DNA of 64,000 bases from Camellia lanceoleosa (lineage: Eukaryota; Streptophyta; Magnoliopsida; Ericales; Theaceae), in NCBI GenBank assembly GCA_025200525.1, contig CM045761.1:103020182-103084181 (forward strand), read 5' to 3'. Position 1 is the stretch's first letter. Every line of letters starts with the position of its first letter. The notes under the pieces were generated by a model that saw only the letters and a program-made list of their open reading frames with translations, searched no databases and had not been told where the DNA came from. Positions 57,001 through 64,000 of this stretch are shown here, one piece after another. The translations under genes were made by a program, and so were the position numbers.

Positions 57001-57506
57001 CCTAAAATAGGAAGAGAGAGAGAGAGAGAGTTCTAGAGAGAGAGAGGGGAAATTTTGCTCTTAAATTTCTGAACTCTCAAAAAGGGGAAGGGATCTCCCC
57101 ATATATAGAAAAACAAGCAAGAAGCTTGCCCTCATGGAGGATGTATTCAGTGATCAATAGCTGGCATAGCTGGCACACAAAATATCTGAAAAATGAGAAA
57201 ATTGGCCATCGGCCACTTCAGGTGGCTGGCCGGCCACTTCCCCTAGCCGACTGACCACTTCAAGTGGCCGACAAGGAGAAAAAGTCACCGACAAGTGCCA
57301 AAAGTGGCCGACAAGGCCTTTTCCCCCTCCAGGCACTAAGGTTTGGCCCAAAAACAAGGCCAAAACAAAGAGGGTTTAGAGGCTCAAAGACAGGGCGCTC
57401 AGCCAAGACCTTCGGGCACTCAAAACGAGCACAAACATGCACAATCACCGCGCGCATGAATGATGACATCTGAGTCTTAAGGTCGGTCAAAAATGGGATG
57501 CCTCCA
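54089..57506 (-). mobile_element. T2 5' LTR (3,418 bp)
   Basis: Begins TGTAGACCCACT and ends GGATGCCTCCA. Matches the T2 3' LTR but lacks about 480 bp between 54945 and 54955 (CTAAT at both break points in the other copy). GGCC array at 55131-55194, promoter block at 57101-57315. Confidence 0.88.
57101..57315 (-). promoter_or_regulatory. U3 promoter block of the T2 5' LTR
   Basis: TATA box ATATATAG at 57101-57108, perfect AAAATATCT at 57179-57187, GGCC array at 57205-57315. As the 5' LTR this would drive T2 leftwards. Confidence 0.68.
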
Positions 57507-58079
57507 GACACTTTATTGGCTCGAGTGGACAAGCCAAATTCTGGAATTTTCAAAACTGTGTTTAAAGTTCAAATTTGATATTCAAAGGTCCAAAACTTGT
57601 ATTTTTGGTACAAAAACATGGGAAAACATTTTAGAAGCTAAAAATATAGTTAATTTTAAATGAATTGCTCAAATCATGGACCCAATTCTCAAAATCAAAC
57701 TTAAATCATGAAGTTGGAACCATGCATGACATGTATTGCCCTCGTTTCTTTCCAAATCTTTTTAAAACTTGATCAAATGGCATGACAAGTGTAAAAACAT
57801 GAAGAAATCTTTAAATAAATGTGTAAAAGTCCCATGCATGTAAGAATTCATAGAATATTGAACTCAAAGATGAAAGATTATGCATGCATGTATGCTATCA
57901 TACTCAATTCTTCCATAATCAAGTCAATTCTTTCTACTTTCATGCAAATAGACTCATAGCTTCTTGAATTCATGACCTACATGTTTCATTTTCAAGATTT
58001 AAAGAGGAATTCCATATCTAGGATGTGAATTCAAGTGTATCCTAGCTTGATCCTTCAAGTTCTCTGCCAATTCCCTTCA

Positions 58080-58122
<43 letters not shown>

Positions 58123-58553
58123 AGTTGAGTTTTCTTCTCCCTCTCTTAAAATCTCAGGCAAATTATGTATTTCAGGCCAAGTAAGGATTATATCACTTAT
58201 CTCTACATGTGATTAGCGTAGCCTAATCATATGTGATTAATGTTAGTTAATTATGGTTAACTCTAACTAAGTTCAATCAGTTTATTCTAATTATTTTTGT
58301 CCGAATCAAATTTCAACGAAAGTTGCCATAAAATTTTAAATATTCTAATTAACCTATTGGGCTAGTCAATTTTACCTTCTGAAGCCATTCGGGCTTTCAA
58401 TTTCTGATTCTGAGTCAATAAGTGAACAGATATTCCAAGTGATAACATATAACTACAAAATTAAGCATGTAATCACACAATTAAACACACAATCATGCAA
58501 TTAAACTTAGTGAATCAATATGATATAATAGTACGGAGGTCGAGGTCGTCACA
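57507..58553 (-). mobile_element. C1 5' LTR, right segment, with T2 target duplication
   Basis: Starts with the duplicated GACAC (57507-57511) and continues the LTR left at 29477; the joined sequence aligns with the unbroken C2 LTR at about 63560-63660. Ends GGTCGTCACA at 58553, so in element sense the LTR begins TGTGACGACC. Full LTR length is about 2,556 bp. It joins C2 integrase sequence directly. Confidence 0.87.
58083..58121. repeat. (TC)n microsatellite
   Basis: Nearly pure TC dinucleotide run of about 39 bp inside the C1 LTR. Confidence 0.97.
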
Positions 58554-58960
58554 CTTGCTGAGATTGAAAGCACTTGGACACATATTATGCGATTTCCTTC
58601 TCCATGTTGCGCCACCAATAGCTTTGCTTTAAGTCCCCGTACATTTTGTTCTTACCAGGATGCATAGCAAACATTAACTTGTGAGCTTCATTTAGGATTC
58701 GCTTCTCTAGTTTAGCAATATTTGGGATACATAATTGGTTTTGAAATTTCAAAACCTCGTTATCAACGCTAAATTCTGGCTTTGAATTTGTTTCAAATTC
58801 ATCAATCATTTTCTTGAGGAACTCATCCTCTCTTTGCCTTTGCTTGACCTCATTAATTATTGTTGGCTCAACTGAAATGACAGCTATCAACCCATTTTGC
58901 TCATGTAATACAACTTTAATCTTGGTTTTCTCAAAATCTTGCAAGATCTCTCTTGTTCAG
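58554..58960 (-). pseudogene. C2 integrase, N-terminal part only
   Basis: Open over 119 codons at 58944-58585, then continuing past a stop to the LTR border. The histidines of the H2C2 zinc finger are seen in EAHKLMFAMHPGKNKMY, followed by YWWRNMEKEIA and YVSKCFQSQQ, where the second Cys of the usual CX2C is a Ser. Sequence stops exactly at the TG end of the C1 LTR, so the catalytic core and any chromodomain are missing. The simplest reading is that C1 inserted here and the rest of C2 lies left of the window. Confidence 0.82.
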
Positions 58961-59420
58961 TGAGTAGACAAGCTACGTTTCCTGTTGATTTTCTGCTCAA
59001 TGCATCGGCAACTGCATTGGCCTTTCTTAGGTGGTAATAAATCTGAAGGTCATAATCCTTTATCAACTCAAGCTAAGTTCTCTGCCGCAAATTTAGTTCC
59101 TTTTGGGTAAAGAAATACTTTAGGCTATTGTGATCAGTATAAACTTCACATCTTGCCCAATACAAGTAATGCTGCCAAATTTTCAGGGCAAATACAACTG
59201 CGACTAACTCAAAATCATATGTTGGGTAGTTCTTTTCATACGGTCTCAATTATCGAGAGGCGTAAGTAATTACTCTTCCATTCTACATTAATATGCCACC
59301 CAAACCTTTGTAAGAAGCATCACTATATATCACGAAGTTTTCCATACCTTAGGGCAATGTCAAAATTGGTGCAGTGGTTAGCCTTGTCTTCAATTCTTGA
59401 AGGACAAACTCTTTTTCATC
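58961..59420 (-). pseudogene. C2 RNase H domain
   Basis: No long open frame, but one frame read through stops shows [45 protein letters not shown] and ANAVADALSRK, the four acidic blocks of a Ty3-gypsy RNase H. Stops replace Gln, Glu or Trp positions at several points. It follows RT in the usual order. Confidence 0.78.
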
Positions 59421-60390
59421 AGTCTATTTGATCGGTTGTCCTTTGTGTGTGAGTTGAGTAAGTGGTACGGCTAATTTTGAAAAATCTTTCACAAACCTTC
59501 TATAGTACCCTACTGAACCCATGAAACTACGGACTTCCATTACATTTGTTAGAGTAAGCCAGTTCACAATTGCCTCTATCTTCTGTGGGTCTACTGAAAT
59601 CCCCTTTGTTGATAACACGCCCTAAGAAAATAACCTCACTCAGCCAAAATTCACACTTCTTTAGTTTAGCAAATAATTTATTTTCTCTAAGTGTTTGCAA
59701 GATGGTTCTCAGATGTTGTTCATGTTCGAGTCTGCTCTTTGAATATATCAGAATATCATCGATAAAAACCACAACAAATTCATCAAGATAAGGCTTGAAA
59801 ATTCGATTCATATGATCCATAAATGCTGCAGGGGCCTTAGTCACTCCAAATGGCATAACAAGAAATTCATAGTGACCATAACTTGTTTGAAACGCAATTT
59901 TCTCAACATCTTTTGCTTTTACCTTCAACTGGTGGTACCCGGATCTCAAATCAATTTTGGAAAATACTTGTGATCCCTGCAATAGATCAAACAAGTTGTC
60001 AATATAGGGTAAAGGTTATTTATTCTTTATTGTTACCTTGTTCAATTCTCGATAGTCAATACACATGCGCAAAGTCCCATCTTTCTTTTTCACAAACAAT
60101 ACCGGTGCACCCCATGGGAAAGTACTTGGTCAGATAACCCCTTTGTCAAGTAAGTCTTGCAATTGTTCTTTCAGTTCTTTCATTTTCGCAGTAGACATTC
60201 TATAGCGCATTTTTTAAATAGGCTGAGTGGCACAATATCAATAGTAAATTTTATTTCCCTGTCAACCAATTCTCCTCGTAATTCATTTGGGAACACATCT
60301 GGAAATTCTCTAACAATAGGGATACTATTCAATTTAATAATCATAGATTGGTCAAACAAAATACACGACACAAGTAACCTTGGCACCCTT
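59421..60390 (-). pseudogene. C2 reverse transcriptase with frameshift
   Basis: The N-terminal part (60386-60180) has IPIVREFPDVFPNELRG and DREIKFTIDIVP. Next come [17 protein letters not shown] and [14 protein letters not shown]. The core at 59994-59620 has [27 protein letters not shown] and the catalytic box [12 protein letters not shown], intact. One extra G in a GGGG run near 59610 shifts the frame; the thumb ([32 protein letters not shown]) continues in the next frame at 59618-59424. Stops near 60215, 60185 and 60018 add to this. Sequence type is Ty3-gypsy, close to chromoviruses, and distinct from the Tat RT of T2. Confidence 0.88.
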
Positions 60391-60859
60391 TCCTGATTAG
60401 TTTACATGCTTTCATTGTAGATATCAAATAAGGTGGAGGCACTACCCCATTACCCACAATCACAATGTCTTCTTGCCCTGGTGGTCTAAATACAACTTGT
60501 TTTGTTACACAATCGATGGTGGCACATTATTTAGATAACCAATCCATACCCAGAATTACATCAAAATGTCTAAAGTCTAAGGGTAACAAATCTAGATACA
60601 AGGTAGCACTCCCAATAGGCATGTCACAAAACTGACACACAGATGTACACAACACAAATTCCCCGGATGGAGCAAATATTGATAACAAATATGGCAATGA
60701 TTCTAGAGGTCTACTCAATCTAGATGCAAATGCATAAGTTACAAAGGAGTGTATTGATCCAGAGTCAATTAAAACAAAAAGCATCCTAATTACAAATAGA
60801 GATAGTACCTGAGATGATGGCTCCTATGTTCCATGTATCACCCAAAACGAGTGTAAAGA
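60391..60859 (-). pseudogene. C2 retropepsin protease
   Basis: Open at 60784-60527: MLFVLIDSGSIHSFVT holds the D-S-G active site, LLPLDFRHFDVILGMDWL the C-terminal signature. It is followed by a short linker to the RT domain. Its C1 counterpart at 26187-26745 has lost the Gly of the active site. Stops before and after break the polyprotein. Confidence 0.83.
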
Positions 60860-61880
60860 CTCTTTCCTGCCTCATGGTGTCTCTGGTCACAGTAGGCCCC
60901 ATAGTGTTTCCCGGTTTTGGAAGATCCAGTTGAGCTAGCAGCTATTTTTCCACTAGTTTGGTTATAATCCCTTGCCATATGCCCCATTTTACCGCTTATA
61001 AAGCAAGCCCCTGAAACACGATAGCAAACCCACGATGTCTTTTACCACATTGACTACACATTGGAGACGTATCGCTGGAAGAATTTGAAGTACTTGAGGA
61101 TCCCATATTCTGTTTCTTTGAAAAGAAACCCTGCCTTTTACTCTTCCAGTCAGTTAATGGTTTGCTCTGCTTGGCTATGTTAGCTTCTGATATTATAGCC
61201 CGATCTAGTACATCAATATAGATCTCTAGCTTTAGTACATTCACCTTCTCCAAAGTATCATCTAGAAGACCCCCCTTAAATTTTCTTGCTTTCTTATAGT
61301 CGATATCAACCATATGCGGTGAAAAAACTGGCCAGTTCAGTAAACTTGGCCTAGTACTCGGCTACTGTCATGCTGCCTTGCTTTAGTTCCATAAATTCTG
61401 ACACTTTTCTGTCAAAGACACATTGCAGAAAGTATTTTTCGTAGACGATTTCCAAGAATCATGCCCAACCAATATCTTTATTATTTTCACGCATCAACAT
61501 CAACCATCTTCTTGTTTCACCTTCCAGTGTAAAGGTGGCTAGCAGTACTTTTGGTGTTTCAAGACATGGAAACACCTCAAACAATTTCTCTATGCCAATG
61601 ACCCACGCTTCAACTTCTAATGGATCCAATCCTCCATGAAATTGTGGCAGTTTCATCTTCTTAAACTCTTTAGTGAGTGCTATTGTTTGGTCATCATGTC
61701 GCAAGTCTTGTACAGGCTGTATCGGAGGTGGATGGTGCGGCCGTTACCATTATTCCTGCCACTGTTGTTGTTGCCTCAATGTTTCTTCCATTTTCTATAT
61801 TAATCTTTCCATCCTATCCATTCTAGTGGTAGAGGATTCCTCTAATTCATCAGCACTTGTTCTCACCGTTATCTGATTAA
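60860..61880 (-). pseudogene. C2 gag
   Basis: The N-terminal part (61704-61459) has EFKKMKLPQFHGGLDPLEV and EKLFEVFPC. A stop follows, then YFLQCVFDRKVSEFMELK and, at 61313-60996, KVNVLKLEIYIDVLDRAII, a basic stretch and MCSQCGKRHRG. One G appears to be missing after HRG near 61030, shifting the frame; the next frame shows a zinc knuckle with two of its cysteines replaced (FISGKMGHMARDY). Same gag type as C1. Non-functional. Confidence 0.83.
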
Positions 61881-62019
61881 ACTTGCATTGTTCTTTATAC
61901 AAAATATATACAAGCATGCATACACAAAGAGCATACATATACAAGTAGACAACAATTCATATAGTCATTCATTTGAAAACATTTTAGAATATCCTTAATG
62001 CATTCAAATACATACATAT

Positions 62020-62109
62020 CATGTGAATGCAACCTAGATCCTTTTCAAGACACTCTATTGCTCATTTGGACAAGTGTGTGAGTTATTAACTCGTGCTTTG
62101 ATACCACTC
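62020..62109 (-). promoter_or_regulatory. C2 leader and primer binding site
   Basis: Minus at 62106-62095 reads TGGTATCAAAGC, one base off the initiator tRNA-Met site, three bases from the LTR. The adjoining 80 bases resemble 27875-27960 and 7070-7160. Confidence 0.85.
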
Positions 62110-62684
62110 TGTCATGACCCGAACCCGTCCTTATAGATTAAGGTCATAACCACCTAATAATCATGAGATTACCTACGACCTCAAACAAGATTAAAAGTAT
62201 CATAATAGTAATAAAAGGGCCAAAGCGGAAGCAAACTTAAAAATTTTGTCCAATGAGTTGTGCTTATATGACATCAAAAACATTTCATACGTATTCCATA
62301 ATAACTCACACCATATAAACAGAGTTAATATCTTGTACATCCAAGAACTTTCATATACATAGTCAGTCAAATTGAAAGCCTATAAACATAGGTGATCCAA
62401 CAGGACCACCAAGGTACCAAAAGTGTAAACAAAACAACAAAAACAAAGTCTCGTGCATGAGACACCCTAGGTTGACTCCACAAAACTTGGATTTCTCTCA
62501 CATTCTTCATTGAGGTTGAGGTTTCACATCTCTTTGCTCACCTACATACATATAAATAAGAGTGAGTGAAAGCCTAGTGAATAATACCAAAGTAAAGGGA
62601 TTATATGAATGATGTTCACATTAAGTACATCAATCCATAATTTCATATACAAACAGCCTTAGGCCAATGTGTTTTTGTTGTATT

Positions 62685-63015
62685 CGTCAAACGGCTTTGG
62701 GCCCATTTTAGATTCTTCTCAAACATATCAGATAGTCACGGGCCCATTGCTTAACTTTGTTAAAGCCGTCAGACGGCCTCGGGCCCAATTCAAATACTTC
62801 AAATGTATCAAACGACATCGGGCCCATTATTTTTCATATTCATATTTATGCGCATTTCATATTCATGATCATGTCCACCTTTTTATTCAAACGGCCTTTG
62901 GCCCATCAAAATATTCAAAATTAGCAAACGGCCTCAGGCCCAATTCATACATATCAAACGTATCAAACGGCCTCAAGCACAATTCATACATATCAAATGG
63001 CCTTGGGCCCAAATC
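62685..63015. repeat. Irregular repeat with AACGGCCTCGGGCCCAATTCA
   Basis: About eight copies of CAAACGGCCT..GGGCCCA with 25-90 bp spacing, several followed by ATTCATACATATCAAA. GGCCC/GGGCC makes each copy self-complementary. Confidence 0.8.
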
Positions 63016-63377
63016 ATGTTCTTCACAGAGCCTTATACATAAATTAGGCATATTGAATATTCATTCATAATTCAAATCAACATGAAGCTTATACAAAAGT
63101 AGCATTTAGAAAATAACATACTTGAAAATATCTTGACTAAGACATTACTCACAGTGTTCCGTTGATGGATTTGCTCTCACGCTTGACCCCAGAGATTTCA
63201 TGACACATTGAGCCACAAGCAATTCAATCTATTCTTACTTGTTTATTTCTCTTAGGCCTCTTTCTTATTCCTTTAACTTATTTACAATTCTCAATGCATA
63301 CCTAAGAGTGCTTAGAAATGAAACAGAACGGAAATCGAAACATGAAACAACTTTTCAAAATTTCTCAAATAGGGCAC

Positions 63378-63605
63378 TCCGCTCAAGCGCAGCTTTGGTC
63401 GCTCGAGCGATGTATAAAACTTTGTAAAAGTACTGGTAGCATGATTTTTAAGCTCAGGCGAGATTTTTATCGCTCGAGCGATGAGTCTCGCAAAACAAGG
63501 TTCACTCCAGTGCAAGTGTTGCCGCTCAAGCTACCGTGTAATTTTCTGTAAACTTTTGGGAGCTTGATTTTTATGCTCGAGTGAGACTTTCTTTGCTCAA
63601 GCGAA
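63378..63605. repeat. CGCTCGAGCG array in the C2 LTR
   Basis: CGCTCAAGCGC, CGCTCGAGCGA (twice), GCTCAGGCGA, GCTCAAGC, GCTCGAGTGA and GCTCAAGCGA motifs at 20-60 bp intervals. Same class as 29210-29472 and the L1 palindromes. Confidence 0.8.
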
Positions 63606-64000
63606 CAGGTCGAATTCTGGAATTTGCAAAATAGTGTTTGAAGCTCAAAACACATTTCCAAAGGTCCAATTTCATACGTAACTCACTCAAAGATGCAAGA
63701 ACACTCCCAAAAACATAAATTTGAAGACAACTTCAACCATAGGTCAAAATTCCATGGATTTAACAAATTTCAAACTGCAAACTTCATATATACACATTCT
63801 ATGTTTCGTATCTTGCATAGACAAGCTTCAAGGCTTGAAATTATGCTTCAATACATGAAAATTCTTACATGCATGTGCAAACAACCCTCAATATATATGA
63901 AAAATTATGGCCAATTCTTACATGCACGCATCTAATAATCTAAAATTTACTAGACTTAGCTTAATTCATGTATTTAACTTCATATATACTTTGAATTCAC

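Larger units (their letters stand above)
29478..57506 (-). mobile_element. T2, near-complete 28-kb Tat/Ogre element with antisense genes
   Basis: Bounded by GACAC duplications. 5' LTR 54089-57506, 3' LTR 29478-33386. The interior holds gag, protease, RT, RNase H, archaeal-like RNase H and integrase on minus, then a 3' region with two plus-strand genes and a tandem array. A solo LTR (S1) lies inside. Without S1 and its duplicated 5 bp the element is about 23.4 kb, in the size range of Ogre-type elements. The second RNase H between RT/RH and integrase is diagnostic for Tat. All pol domains carry stops or lost residues, so T2 is no longer autonomous. Confidence 0.9.
62110..64000 (-). mobile_element. 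C2 5' LTR, cut by the window edge
   Basis: Begins TGTCATGACCC. Shares blocks with the C1 LTR throughout, including the uninterrupted T2 target region at about 63560-63660. Holds the GGCCC repeat (62685-63015), an AAAATATCT box at 63125-63133 and a CTCGAG array (63378-63605). The LTR should end some 650 bp past the window, judging by the C1 LTR. Confidence 0.85.

Noticed and set aside
58554..64000. C2 as a complete chromovirus
   Set aside because: Integrase core, chromodomain and polypurine tract are absent in the window; it ends at the C1 LTR.

Overview
The window is plant nuclear DNA made almost entirely of nested LTR retrotransposons. I see no host single-copy gene, tRNA gene, rRNA gene or CRISPR array. 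The plant assignment rests on element types found only in plants (Tat/Ogre Ty3-gypsy elements with an archaeal-like RNase H, chromovirus-type Ty3-gypsy elements, plant-mobile-domain genes), AT-rich spacers and GT-AG introns. The species cannot be named. All retroelement genes run on the minus strand; two element-borne genes run antisense, on plus.

Element names used here. C2: outer chromovirus-like Ty3-gypsy element, 58554-64000, with its 5' LTR running off the right edge. C1: a second element of that family, whose 5' LTR abuts C2 inside the integrase gene. C1 consists of gag-pro at 26187-27790 and one LTR split into 27964-29477 and 57507-58553. T1: Tat/Ogre element from before position 1 to 26186, sitting in the C1 pro/RT linker. 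T2: 28 kb Tat/Ogre element, 29478-57506, inserted in the C1 LTR with 5-bp target duplication GACAC. L1: non-autonomous LARD-like element, 1302-10026, inside the T1 3' LTR with target duplication CTTCT. S1: solo Tat LTR, 40852-45507, inside T2. S2: truncated Tat LTR, 15890-20106, inside T1. Insertion order: C2, then C1, then T1 and T2 independently, then L1, S2 and S1. The deepest chain has four levels.

T2 is the best-preserved coding element. Read leftwards it has 5' LTR, primer site, leader, gag, protease, G-patch-like region, RT, RNase H, archaeal-like RNase H, integrase, then a long 3' region ending in the 3' LTR. That 3' region carries two plus-strand, intron-containing genes: a plant mobile domain (PMD) gene at about 35990-38512 and a DUF7745-like gene at 39134-40406. 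Both are broken by nonsense transitions. T1 keeps only gag and the 3' region, with pol deleted. C1 and C2 are decayed gag-pol relics.

The LTRs show a repeated promoter design: a minus-strand TATA box, an evening-element-like AAAATATCT box, a palindromic GC array (GGCCGNYCGGCC in Tat, CGCTCGAGCG in L1) and, in most, a conserved module of about 110 bp. L1 belongs to the chromovirus side by its primer site and leader, yet shares this promoter block with the Tat LTRs. That sharing and the intron-bearing antisense genes are the most interesting signals. Everything was read by eye, so identities are qualitative and boundaries without a target duplication are approximate.
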